Shown piece after piece: positions 33,275 to 45,280 of a stretch of 64,000 nt of DNA (its first letter is position 1; each line of letters begins with the position of its first letter). The DNA lies in NCBI GenBank assembly GCA_027475525.1, contig JAMWFC010000009.1:2393274-2457273 (forward strand), given 5' to 3'. Source of the stretch: Macrolepiota albuminosa (lineage: Eukaryota > Basidiomycota > Agaricomycetes > Agaricales > Agaricaceae). The position numbers were made by a program, and so were the translations under genes. Below the pieces are notes generated by a model that saw nothing but the letters and a program-made list of their open reading frames with translations, made no database searches and was not told where the DNA came from.

Positions 33275-36200
33275 AAGTGCCTACGCTTGTACGTGTGTAT
33301 GGGTGAGAGTTTAAACACGACAGGGAGCCGGCTTATATATTAGTAGTTGTCCGAATAAGCTTTCAATCGAAGCATGCAAGCCAGACAAGCACCAAGCGAC
33401 TAAATGCATCAATCAAAGAGGAACAATGATACATGTCAATAAAAATTCATCGGAAGCAAACAAGACCGGCGAATATGGATGAAGAAGGCGAATGAGCTCA
33501 TAGATCTGTATTGAATGCCTCTCGGTGGTTTTGCTCCTCCGGATTACCTGAATTGATTTATTGCAGTAGTAGCTGTGCAAAGCGCATTCGAAGCTGTTGC
33601 GTGTAGCAGAGACGCTGAGGGGTTCGGAGACGATGATGATCTTCGTTTACGGTACCGGAAAGCCTTGCTAAGGCCATTGAAGAGGCAGGGGGTGGAGTGC
33701 ATATGTAGTCTACTCCTGGTGTATGTATGGTATACACGTAGGGTGTTGAGTCTACGTTAATGTGTATTGTATATTTTTTGTCGATAATATGTGCATGGTA
33801 ATGATGAAGGGACTGCGAAGATGGATCCGTGCCCTTCGCTACATCCTTTTGAGATGTATATATATCTGATCCAAATTCCTGCTTGTGGCGATCTCGGACA
33901 CCTTTTGTGTATGTCGTCTTGCCCTCCAGTGGTGGTGTTCTGTCTTTCTTCAGCTCCCTGTCTCTTCTCTATTCACTGCTCTGCATCATATCTCCCTCTG
34001 GTCGTGTCCATTTGGGTCCCAGACTCCCTCGCTGTCCGACTTAACTACCCCTTCTCAAGGTCCGGATCATTGACATGACTATATTTACTGGACCCAGTCA
34101 GGTTGTATTCAAGAAGCCTTCTGGGGTCTTCTTTTCATCAGCTCCTCGAGGCGAAGCATTTTGAGTGACATGTGGCTCGATCTCATTCCGCAAAGTTATG
34201 ATTCACTCACTACCTGCAGGCATGAACTACTCACAAGGCGGGTTCAGGATTGAGCGTCGCTAGCCTCACGACTTGGTGAAGAGGTCCTAAACACACATAT
34301 ATATGCTGGTTAGAAGCAAGCCTTGATCTGACCCCCAATCTTACGATATATGTCAACAGACTTGTTAAATATTGAATGCCTGAAGGAGAACCAATCAACT
34401 TGACTTACATAGTAATAGACACTACGAAGATTTCCAATCGTCAGGAGTTATACAGCACACGCCTCAATACTATAACCTAGACACATTCTAGAAGCCAAAA
34501 TGGCACCCCGAGATCCGAGTTGTGTTTTGAAAGACAAACGAAGAACAAGCACATGGCGCTAGTATTTACTCCTGTCTCGTCACAGGTCGTTACAAGAGCA
34601 TCTACTTGATGACAACATCCTGTCGTGAGGTTAACAACTGGTATCCGCAAGCAAGGTGGAGAGTACTATATCTGATATTGCAGATGCACTAAACAGTTCA
34701 CGTCCTGGAAGGGTAGCGTCCATGCTTCAATCTCGAGAGACTATTTACAAACGAACGGTCCATGGTAGGGTAGGTATTGACGACCTTGAGCATGACCTCT
34801 AGTACCTGAGGACGGAAATTCAATCGTAATAAGCAATTGTAAAAGAGATACAAGCTTAAATCAAACACCTCATTGTTTTACACGTCACGTAATCGAGCCC
34901 TCTTGAACTGATATTAACTCAAATTCAATGAACAGCGATACGAAGGTGCTGGTGAGGGGAGTTGCACCTACTGACTTGTACTCACGCAACTATAACCACA
35001 TGACTCAGTGACTAAGAGACGTATCATAGAATCTATGGAGAATCAGCTCCACCCTTGTGCTTGAAAGACCAGAATTCACATATGTGTCGCATACTGGAAA
35101 GAGGACCTGCAGAACTGCAGCTTCGAGTTCGATTTGAAGAGTACAAGAAATTTGATCATTCACTGCCTAGGCGCACGATTTACATAGATCGCTCATGATT
35201 AAGTTGTGCACCACAAAGGCCTGGTAAATATCTTCAGAGTGTTAGTGACATGTCTAATAGCGGACCTTAGTTATCAATAATCCCTTTGCGATGATCAGAT
35301 CGCAGTATATGGCATCGCCCGGCCCATTGTGCTATATCGCAGTCAACCAGCAGTAAATGAATGAACGCCTTGTGAGACTCTAAGAAATGGTTCATTTAAT
35401 TAGAAATAATTGATACGGGACAAGACCTGTGAAAAGTACATGGTCAGTATCCAAAATACTAAATAGAGAGTCTCATTTCAAAAAGATGTAGAGAATCTTA
35501 CATTTATATAGAGGATAGAAGATTTATATTGCTGGGAGATACACTCTTAAAGATGCAAATATGTAGGCTGGAGCAAGTAGATGGCAGTTGAACCTCTGTC
35601 AGGCGCTGAAAAAATTTTGTGACTGGTGACATCTGTGATCGTGACATCTGAGTCCCTGTCTATGCGTCTGACTTCCCCGACTTCTTTTTACTTCCTACCG
35701 TTTCTCTTGGCGTCTTTCCGACGGTTCATATTCTGGATTGCAGCCTTCAGCTTCAACGTTACTCACTTTGTGATGAGTAGTTGGTCATACCTCTTCGTTG
35801 ACTATACACAGACACTAATATAATCTTCCTTTTGGGGCTTGAGCTGCATGCAGATTGGCGGCATTTCTAAAAGAGTGGAGCTCCTCCTAGTTTAAGGGTG
35901 CTGCAACTCGGTCCAGCCTTTCGTCATGTTCATCTGGCGTGGAAGGCAAAAACATACTGCCCCATGTGGGCCTGGATCCTGACTCATCGCTATACAGTCA
36001 CTTACTTCCAGATAACATCGATGGCGAAGTAACGCTTTATCTATTTGCATTGGAATCTGGAATAAAGCCTCTGATGTCTTATCTCATCAACCTCCTGCCG
36101 CAAAATACCATTGAGAGCCTCATTTCACACTGCTTTTCAGGAGAATCAAGCATGTATTAAATTCTAATGGCTGATTCGTGCTTTCCTACTTGCAACTCTA

Positions 36201-38854
36201 AGGTACAGACAAATGAGAATGCCTTGTTTCGTGCATCATTTGCGCCTTATCTTCTTATATGTCCTGCGTTTACTATCGATGTTTATCTTCATTTTCCCGC
36301 TAATACTGAACTGTGACCAGCCATGCTCTGGAAATGTGATGCTGCCTTACCCTATGGTCCCAAAGTCATGCAACATCTCATGCCTGCATGTCGTCAACAT
36401 CATCATGCCTGATGAAATTCATGCCATAAGTGGTACGGGTATTACTGTTTGCCTGTGATGGTATAGAAAAAACTCGTAAGCGGTACCATGCAACGGAAAT
36501 AACACTCACAATTTCGTCCTTCTTCAGGTTGTCCGAGACGTTTCTTCTGTTCCCATTCTCGTTCTTCGAGTAAGAAATTGTGCGGCAGATATGATGAAAG
36601 ATGCGGGTGCTTGCCACAGCCGCAGGAAGGAAGTGACGAAGGATATACATTAACATAGCTTGCGTAACACTAGGTTGCGCCTGCGGTGTATGGAAGAAGG
36701 TGCGATACCCAGCCACATCCCTTAAATGTGTTTTTTTGAGTTACAGAAATAGCGACGGACTCAGCCGTCGTAAGGTGGACCCTGTGTCCAATTTGGGCGA
36801 TGATTTTCAATTACGCGTTATTAAAAAATGAAAAAAAAAACCATAAAAGTCTACAAAATCGCCGAAGAGATGTACTATTTGATCAGACTTGACATAGAAA
36901 CGAGAAGACATTCCGGCTGAAGTAATGAAGCATGCGCCCAATGATCGGCGAAGTGTCTTTTGAGTATTGCGTGAATGCTGACCTTACACAGACCCAGACA
37001 GAGATGGAAGATCAGCGGCAAGAATGCCTACTTCAAACATGACCATTATTATCTGCGAACGAGAATGCAAGCTATGAGGTATTTGTAAAAAAAGGCTCAG
37101 AGCCAACTTCGCGGGAACGTGCTGACACCATACTCTCCCTTGCAGTCAAATTATAAATTCGCAGAATCTCTGCATAAAAAGTAGGGATCCAGACTTGGTG
37201 GAACTGGAGTCGGATAGAAACTTTGTCAACATATGAAAATTTAGAGAGAAGATCGACATCGAGCGCACCAAAAGTATACCTGAAAAAGATTATATTATAT
37301 TCACCGATAGCCGCCGATCGATGGAAAACCTTAACAACGCGTCTTCGCTCCAGAAGAAAGTCTATCAGTGACATGGGGAAGAAATAAAACTCCATAATCA
37401 ATGTACGTAATCTTATTCACGCAGCAGATTATGTATAAACCGATGTATAGATGATTGACTGGACCCCAAAAGAAAGAAATAAAAGGTATAAACTTGCATG
37501 TCGTCTACAATCGCTTGAGTTCCACATTTCGCATTCGCATCCTAACCATGACCTACTTTGAACACTACCCTCCACCGACATTCTAAGCTTGGAGCTTTAA
37601 TACGGGGTAACAGCCGCACTTGTTGTACGACTACAAATCCTTGACATTCGCAAAGTCCCACTTCCCTATCTTGAACTACAAACTCACAGGAAGATATCAT
37701 CAGGGACAAGAGATATCCAAATAGTAGTCCGAGGTCAAGATCAAAGGCGAGATTGAACCTTAAGATCAGGGCTCGTGGGTTCGCTGGCGCTGGTCTCGGC
37801 TCTCCATGCTTCTGGATCTCGCAGTTGGACAGGGAGTAGGCGGGTGAGAGCCCGAGTCGGTTCATAAAATATGCGGAGGAAGACATGTTCAAGATCGAAA
37901 GGGGCTGGTGGGACTAGAGCGGTGCATCTTTCACCTCCTTTCTTCAGATTTCTGAATAAGCCAGAGGCGTGTGTTGTCATCCTTACCTTGTTACGTATAA
38001 TGCCGTCGACTCCGCCTCACAGAACTCCATTTTCTCTAAGGTCGTTTGTCAATTCCCACTCCATCTTCCCCTCTCAGCTGCAGTTGGTCCGCCGGCCAGG
38101 CGTCTTTGATCGTGATGGCGAAAAAAATGTAAGGGTTGAAATAAGTTTAATCTTTTGATTACACGCTATACGGAGCAAGAAGCCGAAGGAAGCATGAGGC
38201 CGGTTGTAAATCGAGTCAGTAGACAAAATAGCGGAGTGAGTGTAAAACATCAGATTTGGGCTTTCTGGTGCTATGTTAAGGGCATCACTCCATTTCCCCC
38301 AGCAATTTTCTCCTCCGGCAACTTGCACGGGCCAGAGCTCTCACATTAAAATAATGCCTTCCTCGTTTTTTCCTGTCGTCACAGCGTTCGCCAATTCTCA
38401 CTCCCATTTCCTCACCTTGAACGCTCGTCAATCCGCACTCACTGAATTGGGCAGATAGTCCTCATAAGGGGAGAAGAGATGTTTCGATCTTGAAAATGAT
38501 GTCAAAAAGAAACGAGAGACAAGTTGTATGCCAAGAGAAAGAGCGAAGTAGTGGGCCATCAGGGCTGGTATTGAGCGTTGAGTTGAAAATGGGCTCATAG
38601 ACTCACGGGCACTAGTCAATTTCAAGGTTTGAGTCTCGAGTCAGGCGCCAGAAGTAGGAAAGAGGCGGGAACCCAAGGGTAATCGAATGGGTTGAGAGTG
38701 AGACCAATTCCCAGTCAAGGTCAAGGTTGGTCGTAGCTCGAAGCTTGGACTTGAACTTTGGTGACTTGTGATCAATGAATATTATCGTGTTGCAGCTAGT
38801 GATACGCAGAGTTAACAGGCTTATGTCCGTAGAGACTCAGGCTCAACAATCAAA
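33275..38854. other. Gene-poor stretch
   Basis: About 5.6 kb in which I recognise no gene. The longest frames (35939-36160 +, 36378-36716 -, 37072-37401 -, 37542-37892 -) have no family motif, no consistent splice partners and no clear start context. A small real gene cannot be excluded around 35.9-36.7 kb. Confidence 0.4.
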
Positions 38855-38952
38855 CTGGCGTTTCGTATTCAGTAGATGATTTTATTAGTGGAGATGTAAT
38901 ATACACATACCTGGCGTTTCGTATTCAGTAGATGAAGAATACGAAACACCAG
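38855..38952. repeat. Direct plus inverted repeat, hairpin-forming
   Basis: A 25-bp unit (starting CTGGCGTTTCGTATTC) occurs at 38855-38879 and again exactly at 38911-38935. The second copy is followed after one base by its imperfect inverted partner GAATACGAAACACCAG (38937-38952), giving a 16-bp stem with one mismatch and a 10-base loop. Confidence 0.8.
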
Positions 38953-40193
38953 TGGTTGGAAAATGAACTAAAGTCACGTGAGTAGACGTGACATAATCAG
39001 TTATGTACGTTGTGTGGTCCTGGTACTTATAGCCTCAACATATCGTAGGTTCACGCCTGAACAGAATGCTTAGCCACACATGGCGGAAACAAGACCTCGG
39101 GATATCAGATAAAAATTCCATCTCATTGCGGTAGGAAAACAGCGTGACCGATGTAGGACTAGATACCGACGACATTAATGGAGTAATCAATCTAAGTGAG
39201 CGATGAAACGACGAACGTTGAGGAATTGGGCTTATCGATATAAAATGGTTGACCAGGAGTCAGAGATTGATACGTGGTCGCTCAACTAGCAGACTTAAAG
39301 ATGAATGGGAAGACTGGAGTTCAGAGACCGACAGACTTCTGCCGGTTCCATGAATGCCTAGATCCTTCAAGTGTGAGCTCTCGTTTGATCCAGTATAGGA
39401 AAGAATGGGCGTACTTGAAGGTCAAATTCAAAGGCAGCATATATGCAGAAAGCGGCACAGGTTAGGTGGCCGTTTCAGATCTCTGTTGATGTAGATGCGC
39501 GGCAATTTGCTTAGAAAAGCACCTAGAGACAGTAATATGTTGAATGGCGATGATAAAAATTAGAAAATCAACTGAACTTACCTCTTTGATAACCATCTCT
39601 GTGTCATGTCTATTTGTTCAACATCGACAAGTCCACTATGTTGCGCTCACCTCACCATCTTCCCTTAAAGGTTATATGCACTTTAATTGCAAGGCGCGGA
39701 GACCAGGAAGATTCGATGTCTTCAAAGTATTTCTCGGCAGCTTTGGTCAGTCTTCTGGCTGTCGGCGTAAACAGATCTTTAACGTCTCGAACTTGCCCGA
39801 ATGACGACTGCACTATATGGTTAGTCTTTTTTCCGAAAAGATCTTTCGAGTCACTACCATCCACCGAGCTTCAACCTGCACAAGAGTCTCGGTTAGTGCT
39901 AGAGGGCAGGCTTAGGGTTATGGTTCAACGATCCACTTATTCCTGGACCCCCTACACCGCACGCTGTGACGACAAAACAGGTATCGTGACAGTTGTCGAT
40001 CATCCAGCTCTGTATCCACATCATGTCAGAGTACATGTTTGAGAAGGAGAGGAGAACGTACGGGGTTTCGACTTCTTTAAAGCCGACGAGTTCTTAATTC
40101 GGTGCAACAACAGATGAGACGAAGTCGGTGATGTATACCTACTACACACACGACTGTGCGTTAGCAGTGAGAATGGAATCTTTGTGCTAATTC
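38953..40193. other. No secure gene; one unassigned ORF
   Basis: An open frame at 39614-40042 contains MSSKYFSAALVSLLAVGVN (from about 39716), which looks like a secretion signal, but the rest matches nothing I know and no partner exons are seen. It may be a fragment of a secreted-protein gene. Confidence 0.3.
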
Positions 40194-40511
40194 ATGGACC
40201 CGCATCAATTGGCTTCCCACTCACAAAGACCACGACAGTCAGTTTCCCAGCCTACTTCGCAGCTTGCACGAGCGCGAGCTGTGCACGGACAAATCCGAGG
40301 CCTGAAAGGTGAATGTGCTCGCCCGTTGTCACATTCGTCCCTGGCATCCAGAGGTTTGTTTGGTCGAGAGACCATGTGCCCACCTACATCCAGCGCACAA
40401 GTACAATAGTATGTCAGAGGGAAGAATGAGGAATAGTACTATACATACCATAACAACAGCGATGTCCAAGTTCCTCGCAACCTCAATCGCACCCGGGATG
40501 CCCAACTCATC
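40194..40511 (-). pseudogene. Fragment of a GH3 beta-glucosidase/xylosidase C-terminal domain
   Basis: On the minus strand, 40511-40455 reads GIPGAIEVARNLDIAVVM. After an intron-like gap, 40405-40200 reads VGTWSLDQTNLWMPGTNVTT, GEHIHLSGLG, then AQLALVQAAK, a stop, AGKLTVVVFVSGKPI. This is the order seen in the second (alpha/beta sandwich) domain of glycoside hydrolase family 3. The stop and the missing N-terminal catalytic domain show it is a dead fragment. The same segment occurs again near 53041 in the other orientation. Confidence 0.6.
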
Positions 40512-40845
40512 TCACAATTCACATCCCTAGTAAGCGAGGCCTGGAATAACGCCCCTTATTCCGTCACTCCTTGTTCTTGGGCTAGAAGACCAGGATTTGA
40601 GTGGATTACTTTGGTCCAAAAGGAAAACATGTTCCTAGACCTATTTTGCAGAGCAACCAACCTACCACTAAGTCACATGATCTCTGGATCCTTCTCTATA
40701 GCCCCATCAATAAAGGGGCTTAACAGTTGATTTTTTGCAGCACTAAATTGTGAATATTTCAAGAACCACTATGGTATATGCTGTACCTGTAGGTTGGTTG
40801 CCAACCAGTTTTTCAAGGGCTATCCAATGATATCCTGATTTTCCA

Positions 40846-40999
40846 ATTCTGCCCAGTAGTTCATGAGAAAATCCAGGAACAATGGAAATTTTTGTTGGTG
40901 TATGTTATTAAAATAGCATACTATTCTGCCCAGTAGTTCATGAGAAAATCCAGGAACAATGGAAATTTTTGTTGGTGTATGTTATTAAAATAGCATACT
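40846..40999. repeat. 77-bp tandem duplication
   Basis: Positions 40846-40922 (beginning ATTCTGCCCAGTAG) are repeated immediately as 40923-40999, with no difference that I can see, indicating a recent duplication in a non-coding AT-rich stretch. Confidence 0.9.
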
Positions 41000-41360
41000 C
41001 CTTGTTCCTGAGATAAAAGACTAGGGGGCATGCATCCCCGGACGACGGGGTGTGGTAGCAACCAAAGAAAAATAATAATTTTTTTAATAATTTTTAAAAT
41101 ATTTTAATAATTTCAAAGGCTCTGTCTGATTACAATGGTAATTTTTTTCATAATTTTACATCAAGTAAAAGCATTGGAAAAATCCACTCAAGCTTTATTT
41201 AAACTCGTGTTTAAAAATTAAAATCGTCAATATCTTGACAACTAGTAAGTAACCAAGTCTGAAAACTTGCCATCAGCTTCTTTGATAGATGGTCCATCCA
41301 GCTGTTAGAAAAAAAAAAACAAACAAATACAAATAAACAAGAGTTGTGGCAATGCCGACT

Positions 41361-41930
41361 GCTTCTATATTGGGCATGCAATTCAATTGCGGCATTGGAA
41401 CCAAGGCTGTGGGAATATGCTTCTATATTGAGCGTGCAACCCAATTACCGGATTGGGGTTGCACAGCCACATTTCCACGTGATTGAAAAAAAAAACAAGA
41501 ATATCAACAAGACTCACTAGACTCAGGGTCCAGACATTAGGGTTAGGGTCTGAAACCATCGCCATTAAGACGGCTCAATTAGGGTTAGGGCTGGGCACCT
41601 AGGGTTAGGTCTGAAGCATCATTGCCATTAAGACGGCCTCAATGTAGGGTTAGGGTCGGGCCCCTAGGGTTAGGGGTATGTGAAACTTCATTTCAATTTT
41701 AAAATTAGCAAATATTTCCACATTGCTTTAGCAACAAAACCTGCTATTTGATTAATAGTTTATCTAAGTAAAAAAAAAGCAAACAAATATATATAAATAA
41801 TTAAATTAACTTCAAAGGTCGTGAGAATATGCTTCTATATTCGGTGTGTGATCCAATTACCGCATTGGGACCTCAAAAGTCGTGAGAGTATGCTTCTATA
41901 TTCAGCGTGTGACCCAATTACCGCATTGGG
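41361..41930. repeat. Four copies of a CCAAT-dyad repeat
   Basis: A unit of about 42 bases, TATGCTTCTATATT then a GTG-rich spacer and CCAATTACCGCATTGG, occurs at about 41361-41398 (weakest), 41416-41457, 41829-41870 and 41889-41930. Each of the last three ends in an inverted CCAAT...ATTGG. Copies 2 and 4 are both followed by TGCACAGCCACATT. The pairs flank the TTAGGG-rich block. Confidence 0.75.
41537..41677. repeat. Interstitial telomere-like (TTAGGG) repeats
   Basis: TTAGGGTTAGGG occurs at 41537-41548 and 41579-41590, with further TAGGGTTAGG copies near 41600, 41645 and 41666. They are separated by a partly repeated spacer containing GCCATTAAGACGGC. The strand shown is the G-rich one. TTAGGG is the telomere repeat of most basidiomycetes. 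Confidence 0.7.
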
Positions 41931-42380
41931 ACTGCACAGCCACATTCAAACTGTCAGTGATCTTGATTCCGCCCGCGCCTAACAAGGAACATATATTCCG
42001 TACTCTCACAGCCCATTCGATTATGTGGATTAGAGTCTCAGTCGCGTTCTCAAGTTGCCCTCTCACGCTCAACCGGCCAGCACCTCCTTCACCCACCGCA
42101 TCCCGCTGCGGCTCCTCCATGTCCACATTCTCCACTCGATCTCCCGCCCCCTCAATGTCCACTACTGTCTCCCGTGCCAACACCCTTCGGCACTCCTCAC
42201 GTCTCTCCACAAATAGCAACACCTACAGGCTCGCACAGTCAGCAGCAGCGTTTGCCTTGGTCATAGTCCAGGTTCAAAACTCCCAGGTCATACACATCCG
42301 TTTGCGTTCGACAAGGCAGGTGCCCTCGTCCCACGTGCGAATCACCTTCCAGTCCTGCATAGGGAGCTCGCGGAATTGCC

Positions 42381-42521
42381 AGGAGACGATGACGAGGAGA
42401 CGAGCAGGGGTGAGCCGGATGGCGAGGATTTAAATGTTGCGTGGGACACGCTTCGGGGCGGCTGGTCTGTGATCGGGTGGAGATCGATTTGAATTTCGGA
42501 GGTGCTACGAAGGAGGACTTT
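42381..42521 (+). repeat. Dispersed repeat, copy 1 (coding-derived)
   Basis: Shares blocks such as GCGGATGGCGAGGATTT-like and GAATTTCGGAGGTGCTAC with 63822-63990, which is in the opposite orientation. Both translate to a D-G-E-D-x-N-V-x-W-D-x-L-R segment and, in another frame, to NLNFGGAT, so they look like pieces of one protein-coding family that I do not recognise. Confidence 0.6.
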
Positions 42522-44149
42522 AACGAACATGGGGATGACGAGGTGGAAGAGGTGACAATATCCTGATTTGGAGGATGAGGTTCGAAAAGGTCAACAGTGG
42601 CATCCATCTCTGACATCTGGTAAATTTCAACGGGAAGCGCAGGCCATATGCATATAGAGGTATACAAACAATGACGACAAACGACAAAATGTCATGACTG
42701 TTAGATACTTTTTGACTACATGCGGCCCCTGTTTTGATAATTACTCTGAACAGTCGCAAGGTTTTACGATCCCCGCCCATACGACAGTCGTTATTCACGC
42801 GATTAAGATGATCGTGGTGGACGCGGCGGGCGTTATCGCCACGATAATCGCAGCACTTTCATCAATCGCTGAACGCAGGTTCGCAAGTGGGGAGGATTCA
42901 GAGGAAGAAGAATGAGGAAGAGGATGGCTGGAAGTCTGCCGATATGCGGAGACAACGTCAAAACTTGGAAGAAGGTGTGATAAAATCCGGGTATTTGTGG
43001 AAGAAGGGTCACCGACGAAAGGTGAGTGACGTTGTACATGATTGCCGCATCCAAGACAGAAACGGTGGGACCGGCACATGGCAAGTGCTTCTATTGAATG
43101 ACTTCTTCATCTCTTAATCATTGTTCTGTAGCGGACGTCGAGGCGGAAGACTTTGACTTGGGAGAAGCTGATCGCAACAATTGAGCGTTCAGACGTCGAT
43201 GATGGAGTGATTGACGACCCAGATGCTCTAGAGAGTAACGATGAGGATGAACTCAACTACGAATTTGGCCGCGAAGATGATGGCTTTGATTGTTGTTCCT
43301 TTATATTCTCTCCTTCCCAGTGAAAACCAGATGCACGTTCTTGACCGAAACTTGAAAAGAATCACCTCTTTGTCATTGTCCGAGATGGTGCGAGAGCAAG
43401 GCAAGGTACGCGTTATATTTTAAATAAGGGTAATGGAAAAGATCTTTTAAAAGAGGAAAGGACTGTGTGAGGATTGTATTTAGCAAAACACACCGCGCGA
43501 TCATACGACGGCAAACGCGACGTCAGGAAACACCCAAACGACTGTGTATACCTTGACCTGTGGGGACATCACTTCCGGCATCGTCCAGTATCAAATCGCT
43601 TTACCAAAGGGTGGATGAATCTTGGTGCCTCTTCTACGGCTCGAGGCCCAAAATTGTCCATTGCCATTGCATTGTCAAAGCTTATTATTGTTTGTTTTTT
43701 TTTATCTATTTCTTTCCGGTCTCTAAAATTTTTCTATACTCATCTGTTCTCGAAACTGACGGCTGTCGCAAGCTCTCATGAGCTCGTCTTGTTTCATGCA
43801 TGGCGCCGACCTTGGCGGCCGGTATGTGCTTGATTGACTCATTATTCCGCCCGCCACAGTCCCCCGCAGACTCCCCGCGTCTCAGCATCCTCCTAGGCCG
43901 GACTACACTCGGACGAGGAACTCTCCGTCGACTTCCTTTGCAATGCCTCGCCCAGCGTTGACTCGCCCGGCATCATATCTTTCGGGGTCCTAGGTCATCG
44001 ACCTCGAGAGCCGTCCGTTCGCAGTACAGAACCCTCTTGCATCCTTCGACAAGCAATGCCGAACATGGCTCATCATTCGGTGTTAGACATTCATAGTCTC
44101 ATCGGGTTGTTCAGTCGTATCTTCATCAAAGATCACTAGGGGGAACAGG
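42522..44149. other. No recognised gene
   Basis: Several short frames (for example 42694-42915 and 43474-43833) lack motifs and splice-consistent partners. Possibly decayed transposon sequence. Confidence 0.35.
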
Positions 44150-45102
44150 GAGCTATCAGAGGATCGTATACTAGATGTATTAAGCGGGGAATGGGGGGAC
44201 GGTATGGGAATAACGAACCTGGCGATGTTGCCGCGTTCATCTCGTTTGAACCCGATGTTGCCGCGTTCATCTCGTTTGAACCTAAAGACAGGGCGTCCTT
44301 TGAATATCTTTTGCCCTGCTGGCACTTTCTCACGCGGATGTAGTGAATTTAGTTCTTCACGGTAAAATGCTTCCCACCTTGACCAGTCTGGTGATGATCA
44401 GCCTCCTCCAACGTCCTTGGCGTATCTGGATCGCCATCTGGATCTGTGTTGTGTGGATCCTCGATCGTGTTCAATGCTATCATAATACAATCGAGTTCAT
44501 CCTCCACACTTGCGTCATGCTCAATCCCCGGTACCTCGCGTTGCAAGTCTTCCAGTGCTGTTTGTCGTTCTCTGCTGGCTTCCGTGACCCTGTCCACTAA
44601 CTCTTTTGCTTCCCTTACTGCCGTGCATCGTATGGAGCCGCCTTCATTGTTGGTACTGTTGTTCGTCCTGAACGCCGTGGTTGAGTCGGCTCATTCACTG
44701 GTGCCGATGCTGGAGGTGCCTGTGGTGGTGGAATAGTTGCCACTGGTTCGGGTTGGGTCAAGTCAGGTTGGACGATACCGGGAATTGATATGGGCTCGTT
44801 TTCGTCATGAGTTTTTGTTGATGGCTGGGTGTTCGAACTAACCGATATGGATTGTATTGTTGGAGGTATAGTTTTGTTCACGTTCACGTCCTGGGATGCA
44901 GGGCGTTCCACTAGCGGCTGGTCGTCGTGACTCTCAATGGAGCGTACGTGATATAGACCTTCTGTGTTGACCTATCATAGCACATATACGCCTTTGAATT
45001 GATGTCGTAGCCTACTAACACGCATTCGACTGATCTTTCGTACACTTTTGGGTTGTGCTTGCCTAGCGTCAAGGCGGATACCCTACAGCCGATCTCCCGC
45101 AT
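44150..45102 (-). pseudogene. Ty1/Copia pol remnant (integrase end to RT start)
   Basis: On the minus strand, 45102-44940 reads REIGCRVSALTLGKHNPKVY and ERSVECVLVGYDINSKAYMC, the typical end of the Copia integrase core. 44911-44615 is the Pro/Thr-rich linker (QPEPVATIPPPQAPPASAP, QPRRSGRT). 44597-44345 holds an acidic linker with TPRTLEEAD, and 44333-44195 the RT beginning (KIFKGRPVFRFKRDERGNI). A 30-bp segment at 44223-44252 is doubled at 44253-44282, repeating GFKRDERGNI. RT catalytic boxes, RNase H and LTRs are absent. Confidence 0.75.
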
Positions 45103-45280
45103 GTATGGGTAATCAGGTCTTACTCCGTACCCATCACCATCACCAGCACCAGCACCAGCATTATCACCACATCACTACCTCTAAACGAAACCCTCTCCAT
45201 TCACTAATACCTGTATTTTACGAGAATTTGAGCAAAAACCACGACATCGTACAGGGTGACAGAGTATACAAATCTGAGAC

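Noticed and set aside
35939..36716. Small genes at 35939-36160 (+) and 36378-36716 (-)
   Set aside because: Composition is coding-like, but no splice partners, start context or motif could be found.
39614..40042. Secreted protein gene with signal peptide MSSKYFSAALVSLLAVGVN
   Set aside because: No family match, no cleavage-site context and no consistent exons; reported only as an unassigned ORF in the gap entry.
45121..45180. CRISPR-like array at the CATCACCATCACCAG tract
   Set aside because: It is a simple trinucleotide microsatellite without unique spacers, in a eukaryotic context.
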